Assembly: GCF_001705235.1 (NCBI RefSeq)
Contig: NZ_MCGV01000001.1
Coordinates: forward strand, 868,001-932,000
DNA from: Clostridium pasteurianum
GTDB lineage: Bacteria; Bacillota; Clostridia; Clostridiales; Clostridiaceae
Direction: 5' to 3'
DNA length: 64,000 nucleotides
Part shown: positions 25,795 to 34,857 of the stretch, piece after piece
How positions within the stretch are numbered: the first letter of the stretch is position 1
Layout of the letters: each line of letters opens with the position of its first letter
Notes under the pieces: model-generated
Databases searched by the model: none
What the model saw: only the letters and a program-made list of their open reading frames with translations
What the model was told of the DNA's origin: nothing
Translations under genes and position numbers: made by a program

Positions 25795-26595
25795 TTATAT
25801 TAGCCCTCCATAAAATTTCAGGTATTTTTCAATGTTAGATTTTATATACTCAGCACTGTGATTACCAGAAAATATATGATTTTGAGCTTTTACACCCTTT
25901 TCTTTTAATATTTTATATAAAACTCCACATCCCTCATAAAATCCACCTTCATCCTTGTCTCCAGCATCAAGATATACTTCAATATCGGGAGAAATATTAT
26001 TGTTTTTTGCAATACATATCGGATCATATTTTTCCCATACATCCATATCCTTAAAATATGGTTTATCTTCATCTTCAAGTTTCAATTCTAAAGCAGGCAT
26101 ATGCCCTCCTACTTTTGAAAACATCTGCTGGTGCCTTAATGCATTATGAAGAGCTGCATACCCGCCAGCAGATACTCCCCCTATATATCTTCCTTTTCTG
26201 TCTTTTATGGTATTAAAAGTTCTATCTGTTAACACTACTACCTCTTTTATAAAATAATCCTCATACATTCCTAAATTTATAGTTCTATTATTACTATTTT
26301 CAGTAACAGCTACATCTTTACATATTAATGATGAATTTATTCCACGACTGTTTTCAATTCTTGGACATACAATTATCATTGGTCTAATTTCTCTATTTTT
26401 TATCATTCGATCGGCTTTAGTCTTTATATCCGTTTCAAGCATTATATTTTCATTACCGCTTCTTCCATGTAAAAAATATAATACCGGTAAAGAATCCAAA
26501 CAATTATAGTCTTCTGGTATATACACAAGCATGGACATTTCTTTGCCTAGAACATTACTATAAATGCTTACTTTTTTTATTTTTGATTCATTCAT
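25795..26595 (-). CDS. Esterase (esterase D / feruloyl-esterase-like alpha/beta hydrolase)
   Basis: 266 residues, no signal peptide. N-terminal strands KKVSIYSNVLGKEMSMLVYI PEDY; PVLYFLHGRSG (oxyanion region); nucleophile GVSAGGYAAL (Ser about 142); acid in EVYLDAGDKDEGG; histidine in FSGNHSAEYI. It fits the putative-esterase (PF00756) family that includes S-formylglutathione hydrolase, enterochelin esterase and XynZ-type feruloyl esterases. Natural ester unknown; cytoplasmic as drawn. Monocistronic. Confidence 0.88.
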   Translation of the reverse strand: MNESKIKKVSIYSNVLGKEMSMLVYIPEDYNCLDSLPVLYFLHGRSGNENIMLETDIKTKADRMIKNREIRPMIIVCPRIENSRGINSSLICKDVAVTENSNNRTINLGMYEDYFIKEVVVLTDRTFNTIKDRKGRYIGGVSAGGYAALHNALRHQQMFSKVGGHMPALELKLEDEDKPYFKDMDVWEKYDPICIAKNNNISPDIEVYLDAGDKDEGGFYEGCGVLYKILKEKGVKAQNHIFSGNHSAEYIKSNIEKYLKFYGGLI

Positions 26596-26702
26596 AATAT
26601 CACCTCAAATGATATTATACTGCGCACTATGCAGCTTACCTAGTTCATAAATATTTCTGTAGCAAAACTGCACATTTCATAATTCCTTGATTGTCTCTTA
26701 AA

Positions 26703-26750
26703 AAATAACAGCGTAGTTCTAATTAGAACTGCGCTGTTATTTTTAAGAAA
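26703..26750. terminator. Bidirectional terminator hairpin
   Basis: AAAAATAACAGCGTAGTTCT against AGAACTGCGCTGTTATTTTT, near-perfect 20-bp stem. It lies after the membrane-protein gene on the minus strand, upstream of the esterase gene. Confidence 0.85.
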
Positions 26751-26761
26751 CACTTTAACTT

Positions 26762-27259
26762 TTAAATTTGCTTTTTAGTTTCCTTTGTCAAAAATGTATA
26801 GTTTGAATGCATGGATATTATTAGCATAATTAATCCAAAGATATTTGGAACTATTAAGTTAGTGTTATGAAACACACTCTGATAGTGTTGTAAAACTGTT
26901 AATGATATGGCAATAACTACAGATGCTACCATGCCAACAATAGGTATTATTACATCTAATTTTCGTGTTTTTGCTATTAATATAGTTATATAATAAAACA
27001 TAACACCATATATCCAAAAATTAACTACGAACCACGCATGTGATAGTCTAATATAAGCTTTTGATTTAAAATATGCAACAATAAAAATAACTATTATACC
27101 TAAAGCTATTATAGGTGCAAAATAAATTATTTTTAACATTTTATCTAATCTCTTTTTTATTTTCAAATTGATTTTATCATAATATTTATAAAAAATACCT
27201 CTCGAAACTATTAATAAAATTGCCATTAATAAACTAAATCCTAAACATAAATATGTCAT
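26762..27259 (-). CDS. Five-helix membrane protein, unknown
   Basis: 165 residues with five clear membrane segments (LGFSLLMAILLIVSRGIFY, IIYFAPIIALGIIVIFIVAYF, FVVNFWIYGVMFYYITILIA, IPIVGMVASVVIAISLTVL, VPNIFGLIMLIISMH). A ribosome binding site GAAAGGAG precedes the ATG. It resembles the generic small five-helix membrane proteins of Firmicutes, but no family is claimed. Possibly linked to the following membrane-protein cluster. Confidence 0.6.
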   Translation of the reverse strand: MTYLCLGFSLLMAILLIVSRGIFYKYYDKINLKIKKRLDKMLKIIYFAPIIALGIIVIFIVAYFKSKAYIRLSHAWFVVNFWIYGVMFYYITILIAKTRKLDVIIPIVGMVASVVIAISLTVLQHYQSVFHNTNLIVPNIFGLIMLIISMHSNYTFLTKETKKQI

Positions 27260-27392
27260 ATATGTTTTAGCTCCTTTCTAAAATACTGTGAAATGTGGCA
27301 TTTTTTATTATATTATAATTAAGCTAAAACAATCAAGCATATTCATGCAAGAAATTAAGTATATTTTGTAAACCTATGCAAGAACTAATTTT

Positions 27393-28286
27393 CTATCTTT
27401 GCGAATTTCCTGCCTTATCTTCTTTGTTTGTACCTAAAATATGTTTACTAAAATACCTTTTACCATACCATTCAATTTGACTTTTACCTTCCCTTTTACG
27501 ATATTCTTCAGCATATTTACGTTTGTAATATCCTTGAACTTGATATGGAAATTCAATATATATTTCTATTGCTATAAGTGCCAAATTAAAAATAACCCAC
27601 ATTGTAACTATTTGAATCAATCCATCTGTTCCACTACCAAAATCCTCAATGTGTGGATATCTCCATTTTAAAATTAAATAACATGTGCAAGCTATTCCTC
27701 CCAATGTCAAAGCAATGTTAATTATCTTATTTTTTAAAGCATTGTGTCTAGTGCGAATATCTTGCGATGAAAACAATGTTCTTTGAATAGACTTTATTTG
27801 TCTGCGAAATAGTAAAAAAGCGAATAACCCAAATGCACAGTATATAATTATAATTCCCCACGCCGTGAAAATTTTTAATAACATTGTAACAAACATCAAA
27901 TTAAATTCAAGTGCCAGCCAAATTAAATAATTATTTGCATTTACATGCGCCCAAAATATTCGGTTACGTTTTATTCGTATGAAGCGAGTATAGATCCAAA
28001 ATAAAACAAATATCAAAAAGCACAGCCAAAATAACCAAACCGGTGAAAAATTTATATCAGCCTTTGGAAGTGAACTGTCAGCAGTTTGCTCAATTGTAAG
28101 ACTTACTGTGAGCCGATGCACCCCATATAACATTAAAATGCAAATACAAGCAATGATGAAAAATAAAACAGGTCTTTCCTTTTTATTTGGTTTCTCTACA
28201 TCCTTATTTTGCCTTTTTAATATAGGATCGTCTTCAAAGTTTAGACTTTCTTCAAATGTTGCAGTAAAAATTTTAGGTTTTCTCAT
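27393..28286 (-). CDS. Membrane protein, paralogue of the next gene
   Basis: 297 residues from ATG 28286 (in-frame ATG 28298 lacks a ribosome binding site). N-terminal soluble stretch KIFTATFEESLNFEDDPILKRQN, six hydrophobic segments, and a basic C-terminal tail with EEYRKREGKSQIEWYGKRYF. The gene at 28492 shares KIFSASFQQSLAYVNNP at the start and ESYREIWEITDEQWYGKRRA near the end, so the two are diverged paralogues. No known family assigned. Its place downstream of a WXG100 remnant suggests an accessory role in type VII secretion; this is inference. Confidence 0.6.
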   Translation of the reverse strand: MRKPKIFTATFEESLNFEDDPILKRQNKDVEKPNKKERPVLFFIIACICILMLYGVHRLTVSLTIEQTADSSLPKADINFSPVWLFWLCFLIFVLFWIYTRFIRIKRNRIFWAHVNANNYLIWLALEFNLMFVTMLLKIFTAWGIIIIYCAFGLFAFLLFRRQIKSIQRTLFSSQDIRTRHNALKNKIINIALTLGGIACTCYLILKWRYPHIEDFGSGTDGLIQIVTMWVIFNLALIAIEIYIEFPYQVQGYYKRKYAEEYRKREGKSQIEWYGKRYFSKHILGTNKEDKAGNSQR

Positions 28287-28491
28287 AAAAATCACCATCC
28301 AAATTCTATTTAATATACTTGTGGAACCTTAGGAGTATACTTTAGTACCTTCCTTAATCGGATCTTATAAAGTTGCTAGCTGCTTTTTTGATAGTATTCA
28401 GCCTCTACCCAGCATAATCATATAATTTATAAGCATCATCTTTTAAGTCATCATACGCATGAGACCATTTATATTGAACTGCTTTAATTTT

Positions 28492-29427
28492 TTATCTTGA
28501 TCTCATCCTAGCATTGATCTTCTCTCTTATTTTTTTTCTTCTTGCTATACGTTTTGCTCTTCGCTTGCCGTACCATTGTTCATCTGTAATTTCCCAAATT
28601 TCCCTATACGATTCTGAATATTTTATTATATAATAATGAGCTAATAGTGTTGGGGTTACTATTCTTCCTAAAAATATGCTTACAATCGAAATTATTAGAA
28701 AAAGCCATCCATAAAGAATTTGATAACTATCAACTGGAGTTATCATTCCTATTCTTGGAAAGTAGCTATTTATTATCAAAAGAACAAATACTACAAAAAT
28801 ATTAAAAAATTTTTTTAAACTACCTCCCTTCTTCATTTCCACCTTAGTTTTATATAGTTCAAATAATATTCTATTCCTAGTATGTATAATAGATTTTATC
28901 AAAAAGTATATAACAAAAAGTACCTGTACTACCATTCCCAGTATCCCAGAACCAGAAATAGCAAATCCAACTAACATAGGAAAACCGGTAAAAAACAGTA
29001 TATTAGTAAGTAACACCATTTGTAAAATTGCAATTTTCATTGCATTTTTCATGGAATATCCTGGAAGCATTCTTCTTAAAGGAAAATAAATCCAAGTAAT
29101 TACCCAAAAAAGTTCAAAGACCTGTGGAACGGCAATTAAGTAACTGCCAATCTTGCCTGCCATCACAGCCGAATAATAGTTGATATCATTAATGCTTCCA
29201 ATCTGTGCCTTGGCTAATTCTTGTGGAAGAAAAGCTCCTAAAATATATGGAAGTACCCCAAAAAGTAGTAGTGATAAAAATGAACAAAACAATACTCTTA
29301 TCACCGAGTGTTCATGAAAATAGTTTTTTATAAACTCTTTTTCCATTGAAGCTAATTGCTTAGGATTATTGACATACGCTAATGATTGTTGAAAACTAGC
29401 TGAAAATATTTTGTTTTTAGTATCCAT
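28492..29427 (-). CDS. Membrane protein, paralogue of the previous gene
   Basis: 311 residues from ATG 29427, which follows GAGGAAAG; a longer frame from 29481 has no such site. Six to seven membrane segments (e.g. VLFCSFLSLLLFGVLPYILG, ILGMVVQVLFVIYFLIKS), with the FSASFQQSL start and QWYGKRRAKRIARRKK end shared with the gene at 27393. Preceded by a lipoprotein gene 60 bp upstream on the same strand. Function unknown. Confidence 0.6.
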   Translation of the reverse strand: MDTKNKIFSASFQQSLAYVNNPKQLASMEKEFIKNYFHEHSVIRVLFCSFLSLLLFGVLPYILGAFLPQELAKAQIGSINDINYYSAVMAGKIGSYLIAVPQVFELFWVITWIYFPLRRMLPGYSMKNAMKIAILQMVLLTNILFFTGFPMLVGFAISGSGILGMVVQVLFVIYFLIKSIIHTRNRILFELYKTKVEMKKGGSLKKFFNIFVVFVLLIINSYFPRIGMITPVDSYQILYGWLFLIISIVSIFLGRIVTPTLLAHYYIIKYSESYREIWEITDEQWYGKRRAKRIARRKKIREKINARMRSR

Positions 29428-29487
29428 ATAACGTGCTTTCCTCCTCCAAAAACTGCGCAGCTTCGTTAAGTACGGAATCATGCAAAT

Positions 29488-29889
29488 TTACTTCAGATAT
29501 TTTTTTGCATATTTTTTATAATTGGGCTGTGTTATTTTATTCATTGCATATAGCATTTTCCCTCGGAGATAATTATCAGTCGAATCTGGTTCAATCATTA
29601 TGGCAATTTTTTTATCTTTGTCAGGGAAAACAATAGTATAATTTTTATTATCTTGCTTTATCACACAATAGTTAATTCCATTTTTAATGCCGACTGCATT
29701 TTGTGTATAAGCGAAAGTTTTTCCATCTACAGTTACTTTCTTATCTTTAAACACCATTGTAGAATTTTCTCCACTACCATCCTGCACTTTCCATGTCCCT
29801 TGAATACTTTTGGAACCGCTGCATCCACCGAGAATTAAAAGCGACAGGACTAATACTAGTACCAATAAAGTAGTTTTATTTGTTTTCAT
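29488..29889 (-). CDS. Small lipoprotein
   Basis: 133 residues. Lipoprotein signal peptide with lipobox LILGGC (Cys about 23), then a beta-rich domain (GTWKVQDGSGENSTMVFKDK KVTVDGKTFAYTQN...) and a basic C-terminus (NYKKYAKKYLK). Anchored to the outer face of the membrane. The GTW-(x)-DGS...F opening resembles small lipocalin-like stress lipoproteins, but I claim no family. Likely co-transcribed with the membrane proteins downstream. Confidence 0.7.
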   Translation of the reverse strand: MKTNKTTLLVLVLVLSLLILGGCSGSKSIQGTWKVQDGSGENSTMVFKDKKVTVDGKTFAYTQNAVGIKNGINYCVIKQDNKNYTIVFPDKDKKIAIMIEPDSTDNYLRGKMLYAMNKITQPNYKKYAKKYLK

Positions 29890-29996
29890 TTATCTTTACA
29901 CTCCTAAGTATTTTTTGAATTTCCGTATAGTTCTCGTTTTTTTCTTCTTCACAAATCTTAGTCGTTCCTGTGAAACTGATCATAATTTTAGCATTA

Positions 29997-30420
29997 TTAG
30001 ATTTTTAATTCTTTCGTGAATAGTGTTGGCATCCAAATTACCTTGTAAATATTCACAAAGTGTATTACGCTCATATCTGTATGATTTTTAGAGTTATCAC
30101 GATAATAAGGATTCCCTTGTGCTTTATCAAATTGACATCCATATTTTTGAGCAAACAATTCATATTGTTTATTAGCTTTAATAGCATGTCCAATAGAAAA
30201 ATAAGCTATAGCACCTGTCCTTGCAAGCATGGCTAGAATAAACAGGATATCCAGCAGTACCCTTGTCTTTGATCAGGTTCGAACCAATAAAGCCAGTTAC
30301 TTAGGAATCAACTAGAAAACATCGGGCGCTCGCCAAAAATAATATTCCCCCAAATACACAGATGAATATTAATAGTACATTTTTTATAGTTTTTTTAACA
30401 AAAGATGCCACAAAAGTAGC
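29997..30420 (-). pseudogene. Frameshifted membrane protein remnant
   Basis: The minus strand reads NVLLIFICVFGGILFLASA (membrane segment), then a stop, then VTGFIGSNLIKDKGTAGYPV, then in another frame LDILFILAMLARTGAIAYFS IGHAIKANKQYELFAQKYGC QFDKA. At least two lesions break it. The 77-codon ORF starting at 30230 is only its tail. Family not recognised; it is fused at its 5' end to the WXG100 remnant. Confidence 0.5.
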
Positions 30421-30564
30421 ATCTTAATTTCTTTCCATTCCTCAGCAATTGTTCTATTCGTTGAATTCACTTTTTGAATCACTTGATCAATTTTTTTCTT
30501 TAAATTGAATACAAGCCTGAACCTGAGATTTTAACTCTTCAGGTGTCACAGAGATTTAAGCCAT
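30421..30564 (-). pseudogene. WXG100 (ESAT-6-like) gene remnant
   Basis: ATG 30564 with AGGAG upstream. It reads MA-stop-ISVTPEELKSQVQACIQFKEK, then in the next frame IDQVIQKVNSTNRTIAEEWKEIKML. The N-terminal helix, the spacing and the final EEW(K) equal a WXG100 protein up to its W-x-G turn. Lesions: TAA at codon 3 (CAA expected), a one-base insertion in an A-run near 30497, and loss of the second helix by fusion to another remnant. WXG100 proteins are substrates and core parts of type VII secretion. Confidence 0.65.
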
Positions 30565-31095
30565 AATAACTCCTAGTTTTATATATTTTCAGTATTGTTA
30601 TCTTAAGTTAAGTGTGAAGTTTAATATTATTACTATTTCATTTCAAAATTTTTTCCATTTCATGTTTATTATATTACTCTTATTTTTGACTGTCAATGAT
30701 TTATTTCCACGGTTTTCAACAGTTTCTAACTTAATAATTATTATAAAATCTCTGTCATTACATTTTTATGTCGAATTATTAAAAAGTTGTTGTATATATT
30801 GTGTTTTATGTTATGTTAACCTTGTAAAATTATATAAGATTATAAAAGCTTAGATAAAGAACTTAGAAACCTACTATATCAATCATATCCTAAAATTTAT
30901 ATTCTTAAAAAATATTATACTAATTTAAGTTTAATTTAAAAATATATTTAATATAATTTAAAATTCTATAATATTATACAAATTAATGAGGTATTATGAG
31001 TTTTAGCCATCTATTTTGCCATAAAAACTGTAAATTTTTGTTGCAATTTTCCAGGCAAATGTTAAAATTGAAAATAAAAAAAGGGAGGATAAAAA
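30565..31095. other. AT-rich region without a convincing gene
   Basis: About 530 bp, extremely AT-rich. An ORF of 79 codons (30614-30853 +) has no ribosome binding site and a Phe/Leu/Ile-only composition, and I reject it. The end of the region holds the promoter of the next gene. Confidence 0.4.
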
Positions 31096-31476
31096 ATGAT
31101 TTTTATCTATAAAAGGAAAGGGAAATTGGTTGTTTTCTCTTTAATTCTTTCTGTACTCATTTATTTTATTAATTTCAAAAAGTTTCCAAACACTAATCAA
31201 TGCTTTCTCACAGCTATTTTACTTATGGCTGCAATATTAAATTTTTTATTTACAGTTTTGTTTGTCAGAAATGAAGTAGAACTAACAAACGATGAGTTTG
31301 AAATGATTTTAGAACATCAAAAAGAAAAATTTCCTAAAAAGAATTTCAGTGACGTTACAATTAAACTCCTGCGTATTAATTGTAGCCATTACAGTTCATT
31401 GTTCTTTATTCGTAACAAGAATTGGACATATATTTTTCTTGTAATAGCGGTAATTAACTTCGTATTGTACTTATAG
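31096..31476 (+). CDS. Small membrane protein, unknown (126 aa)
   Basis: Strong ribosome binding site (AAGGGAGG) before the ATG. Three membrane segments: LVVFSLILSVLIYFINF, FLTAILLMAAILNFLFTVLFV and a C-terminal WTYIFLVIAVINFVLYL. A soluble loop lies between the second and third (EVELTNDEFEMILEHQKEKFPKKNF). No family recognised. Stands alone on the plus strand. Confidence 0.65.
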   Translation: MIFIYKRKGKLVVFSLILSVLIYFINFKKFPNTNQCFLTAILLMAAILNFLFTVLFVRNEVELTNDEFEMILEHQKEKFPKKNFSDVTIKLLRINCSHYSSLFFIRNKNWTYIFLVIAVINFVLYL

Positions 31477-31527
31477 AAAGCTCAATAAAGATAATATTAG
31501 GCATAGCAGAATGATTCTTAAAATAAA

Positions 31528-31570
31528 ATAAGGAGAACCACCTCCATCTTTTGAATTTGGTTCTCCCCTA
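31528..31570. terminator. Bidirectional terminator between convergent genes
   Basis: GGAGAACCACCTCCAT...AATTTGGTTCTCC stem, 9-11 bp, followed by AT-rich DNA, between the small membrane protein and the QueG-like gene. Confidence 0.65.
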
Positions 31571-31594
31571 ATATTTAGATTCATTATTAAATTA

Positions 31595-32293
31595 TCATTT
31601 TTTGATTTTTTTCCTCATTCCTAAAGAATTAGGACATTCTAATCTGCATTTACAGCAATTATAAAACCAATAACCTTTGCTTGACTGCTTAACTACATTA
31701 CTCCTACATAAAGCTTGGTTAACACTAACTCCATTAAGAGCTTTTTGAGGACAATTTTCAATACATTTCCTGCATTTATCATAGCAATAATTTTCTTTTA
31801 TCATAGGATCATAATCTACAACTTTATCTATAAGTAAAGCCCCTAAATACATCATATTTCCCAAATCTTTATTTACTAAAAGAGTATTTTTACCTATAAC
31901 CCCAATACCTGCGAGCTCTCCTGCATGTTTTAAGGACAATATTCCTCTACCATGTTTTTTCTCTTCATCCCAATACTCATAAGGTTCATCACATGGTATC
32001 ATAACTGCTCCTGTATGTAACTTGTCTAAATAGCAGCAAGCATTAGCACTTATTCTATCAATTTCTTCAAAAATCAAAGCAGTCATATGAGTATATACTA
32101 CTCTCGTACTTTTAAGCATATTTGCTGCGGCTGGAAGTCTTTTAGCGAAAACTACTACAGATTTACAATCAGAATAAATATCTTTAGGATGAAAGCCTTC
32201 AGGTGCATTTTTAAATCTTTCTACTGGCGCTATACCACACACATCAGCTCCTAGATCATATAAAAGTTTTTTTACCTCATTAGAATCAATCAT
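31595..32293 (-). CDS. QueG-like double 4Fe-4S protein
   Basis: 232 residues. C-terminal ferredoxin-like clusters CYDKCRKCIENCPQKA and CCKCRLECPNS give eight cysteines for two 4Fe-4S clusters. The middle has HAGELAGIGVIGKNTLLVN, the conserved segment of epoxyqueuosine reductase and its relatives, and the N-terminus LLYDLGADVCGIAPVERF. True QueG proteins are about 380 residues with a cobalamin site and a HEAT tail. This short clostridial form lacks the tail, so the reductase role is uncertain. Confidence 0.8.
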   Translation of the reverse strand: MIDSNEVKKLLYDLGADVCGIAPVERFKNAPEGFHPKDIYSDCKSVVVFAKRLPAAANMLKSTRVVYTHMTALIFEEIDRISANACCYLDKLHTGAVMIPCDEPYEYWDEEKKHGRGILSLKHAGELAGIGVIGKNTLLVNKDLGNMMYLGALLIDKVVDYDPMIKENYCYDKCRKCIENCPQKALNGVSVNQALCRSNVVKQSSKGYWFYNCCKCRLECPNSLGMRKKIKK

Positions 32294-32457
32294 TAAAACA
32301 CCTCCACAAATTTTATATTGAAACTATAACTCATGTTAAATAAAATTTGCTATTAAACTAATATATAATAATTAAATTATTTAATCGTGTCAATATGAAT
32401 AAATAGTGTTAAAATGAATTTAAAATGTAGTATATTTTAAAAAATCGAGGTAAAACC

Positions 32458-33045
32458 ATGAAATTAGTTTGTATTGGCGATAGTTTAACCTATGGATATG
32501 GAGTTCCATCAAATTCCTCCTGGGTAGAACTTTTAAAATCGCATTTAAATTTAGAAATAATAAATAAGGGAATGAATGGAGATACCACCTCTGGAATTCT
32601 TTCAAGATCTTATAGAGATATTACCCAGGAAAAACCATCTCATGTAATCATTATGGCTGGAACAAATGATATGCTTATGAATTATCCATTAAAACTAATT
32701 AAGGATAATATTAAGTTTTTGATAACTGAAGCTAAAGAGAATAACATAGAACCTATAGTAGCTCTACAACCGCCGGTAATAGCTTCACTTGCAAAAATTT
32801 ATTGGGATGCTGAAATTAATTATAAAGAGGTTAATACTAATTTACTAAATTACATTAATTGGGCTAAAACCTTCTGCTCAAATAATAATATTACTCTTAT
32901 CGATTTTTACGACCTGTTTATAAATAAAAAAGATATTAAAAATTTATACAGTGATGGAATACATCCAAATGTCCATGGGCACAAACTAATGTTTGAAGAA
33001 ACAGCTAAACTATTAAAAAATAAGGATGGAAAAGTTAACTTATGA
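32458..33045 (+). CDS. SGNH/GDSL hydrolase (TesA-like)
   Basis: 195 residues, no signal peptide. Block I CIGDSLTYGYG with the nucleophile Ser (about 9), block II GMNGDTTSG, block III MAGTNDM with the oxyanion Asn, and block V SDGIHPNVHGH with the catalytic Asp and His. Esterase, thioesterase or lysophospholipase activity is typical. Overlaps the TPR gene by ATGA, so the two are translationally coupled. Confidence 0.9.
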   Translation: MKLVCIGDSLTYGYGVPSNSSWVELLKSHLNLEIINKGMNGDTTSGILSRSYRDITQEKPSHVIIMAGTNDMLMNYPLKLIKDNIKFLITEAKENNIEPIVALQPPVIASLAKIYWDAEINYKEVNTNLLNYINWAKTFCSNNNITLIDFYDLFINKKDIKNLYSDGIHPNVHGHKLMFEETAKLLKNKDGKVNL

Positions 33046-33962
33046 AAAATGATCTACAAATTGATGAATACCTAAAAAATGCAGAACAGGCTTCTCAGGA
33101 GAAAAAATTAATTAAAGCCATAGATCTGTATAACAAAGTTTATGAACTTTCTAATGGTAAAAATATAGAAGCAATAATTAATTTAGCTGTAATATATGAT
33201 TCTTTAGGAAAATCTGACATGGCTAAAAAGTATTATTTAGAAGCCTTGGCAATAGATGACTATGAAGATAGAGCTTATTACGGTCTAGCTGTAATATATG
33301 ATAATGATAAGAATTACAAAAAAGCTATAGAATTATATAAAAAAGCTATTTTCATAAATCCAAATTATCATAAAGCCTATTTTTTCCTAGCAAATGCCTA
33401 TGATGTATCAGGAGCAAAAAGGCTGGCAGTAGCTACCTATAAAAAGTTGCTAACATTAAATCCTATGAATTTCTGGGCAAACTTAAATTTAGGTGCTATA
33501 TATGAGGAAGAAAATCAAAACAACCTTGCATATAAAATGTTCTCAAATGCTTTAGAAATAGATTCAGAAAATTACTTAGCACTTTTTAACATGGGGGTAA
33601 TTTGTAATAAATTTAATATGCTAGAGAGAGCAATTAATTTCTACCAAAAATCAATTAAACAGAATAAAACTTATGAATACAGCTATTTAAACTTAGCCGT
33701 AATTTACAAATATAAAAATACTAAAAAAGGTATAAAAGTCCTATCAGATGGAATCAATAATTGCATTGAAGTACATTTTTTGTATTACAATAGAAGCTGT
33801 TTTTATGCTTTAATTGATGAAAAGGACAGGGCATGTGAGGATATAATTACAGCATTAAAATTATACCCTGAATTTTTAGAATATGCCCTTGAAGATGAGG
33901 AATTAGAAGAAATACGAAAACTCAATTCTTTTAAAAAATTCATAGCTTCATATAACGTATAA
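33042..33962 (+). CDS. TPR-repeat protein
   Basis: 306 residues, seven to eight tetratricopeptide units (IEAIINLAVIYDSLGKSDMA KKYYLEALAID; YHKAYFFLANAYDVSGAKRL AVATYKKLLTLNP; YLALFNMGVICNKFNMLERA INFYQKSI). Cytoplasmic, no other domain. The start overlaps the SGNH hydrolase stop (ATGA), which implies they form a functional pair; the role is unknown. Confidence 0.85.
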   Translation: MKNDLQIDEYLKNAEQASQEKKLIKAIDLYNKVYELSNGKNIEAIINLAVIYDSLGKSDMAKKYYLEALAIDDYEDRAYYGLAVIYDNDKNYKKAIELYKKAIFINPNYHKAYFFLANAYDVSGAKRLAVATYKKLLTLNPMNFWANLNLGAIYEEENQNNLAYKMFSNALEIDSENYLALFNMGVICNKFNMLERAINFYQKSIKQNKTYEYSYLNLAVIYKYKNTKKGIKVLSDGINNCIEVHFLYYNRSCFYALIDEKDRACEDIITALKLYPEFLEYALEDEELEEIRKLNSFKKFIASYNV

Positions 33963-33984
33963 CGCATTTATCTTTAAATTATAA

Positions 33985-34827
33985 CTATCTTCTCTTAACT
34001 GGAACTTGAATTTCTGTGAGCCAATCCTCTTCAACCTTTTTATTCCACACACCATCAATGTATGATTCCCGTGGATTGTCTACCATTTGAAATTCATTTT
34101 CTTCTATCCATTTCAAAACAGCAGCGTAGGCTTTAGGTAATTCCTTGTAACTTCCTTTGTGCAGTACGCATGCTGCAGTTTCAACCTTCTCCATGGTTTT
34201 AAACTTAATTATATCAGAATCTTTCTTCTTTTCAGTAACAACATCACAAATTTCCACATCTATATCATGTTCCTTGTATTCTCCGTCATGGTAAATATCA
34301 AAACAATATTGAGGAACTGTATATGAGCATCCGAGTCTCTTCATTTCTGCATCCTTAATTGAAGCAACATCAAATAAAACACTATAATCTGGTATAACTG
34401 TCCTCATTGATGCAACAATTATTTCAGGCAGTTCTTTTAATATAATATGATACTCGCCTTCATTATTCTTTTGGATTAAATAAGACTCCACCTCTGATAA
34501 TTTCATAGTATCATCCGCAATTTTTCTAATAAGTTCACTCTTCTTTTTCAAAAGCATTTTTTCTTCTGACATGCCATCTTGAACTTCCTTGATCTCTTCT
34601 AAGGTAAACCCCATCTGCCTCAGTGCCAGTATATGATGAAGAACAGGAAGCTGGGCAGAAGTATAATAGCGATATCCATTATGCTCATCAACATGTGCAG
34701 GCTTTAGTAATCCAACATTATCATAATATCTTAGTGTTTTTATAGTAACTTGATTTATCTTAGAAAACAATCCAATTTTATATAATATAGTATCATCTTT
34801 TTTTTCGCACTTATATTGTTCTTTCAT
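33985..34827 (-). CDS. MerR family regulator with GyrI-like effector domain (BmrR type)
   Basis: 280 residues from ATG 34827. MerR helix-turn-helix at about 10-80 (YKIGLFSKINQVTIKTLRYY DNVGLLKPAHVDEHNGYRYY), a coiled-coil dimer helix at about 85-125, and a C-terminal GyrI/AraC-effector-like ligand domain (ELPEIIVASMRTVIPDYSVL ... CVLHKGSYKELPKAYAAVLK WIEENEF). Such proteins sense lipophilic drugs. It is the last gene of the ABC transporter operon and probably activates the 19-bp-spacer promoter at 36369-36399. Confidence 0.9.
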   Translation of the reverse strand: MKEQYKCEKKDDTILYKIGLFSKINQVTIKTLRYYDNVGLLKPAHVDEHNGYRYYTSAQLPVLHHILALRQMGFTLEEIKEVQDGMSEEKMLLKKKSELIRKIADDTMKLSEVESYLIQKNNEGEYHIILKELPEIIVASMRTVIPDYSVLFDVASIKDAEMKRLGCSYTVPQYCFDIYHDGEYKEHDIDVEICDVVTEKKKDSDIIKFKTMEKVETAACVLHKGSYKELPKAYAAVLKWIEENEFQMVDNPRESYIDGVWNKKVEEDWLTEIQVPVKRR

Positions 34828-34857
34828 AATCAACCCCACTTATACAATCTCTAAAAT

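Noticed and set aside
30614-30853. Plus-strand ORF of 79 codons in the AT-rich gap
   Set aside because: No ribosome binding site, composition almost only Phe/Leu/Ile/Ser as expected from random AT-rich DNA, no resemblance to any family.
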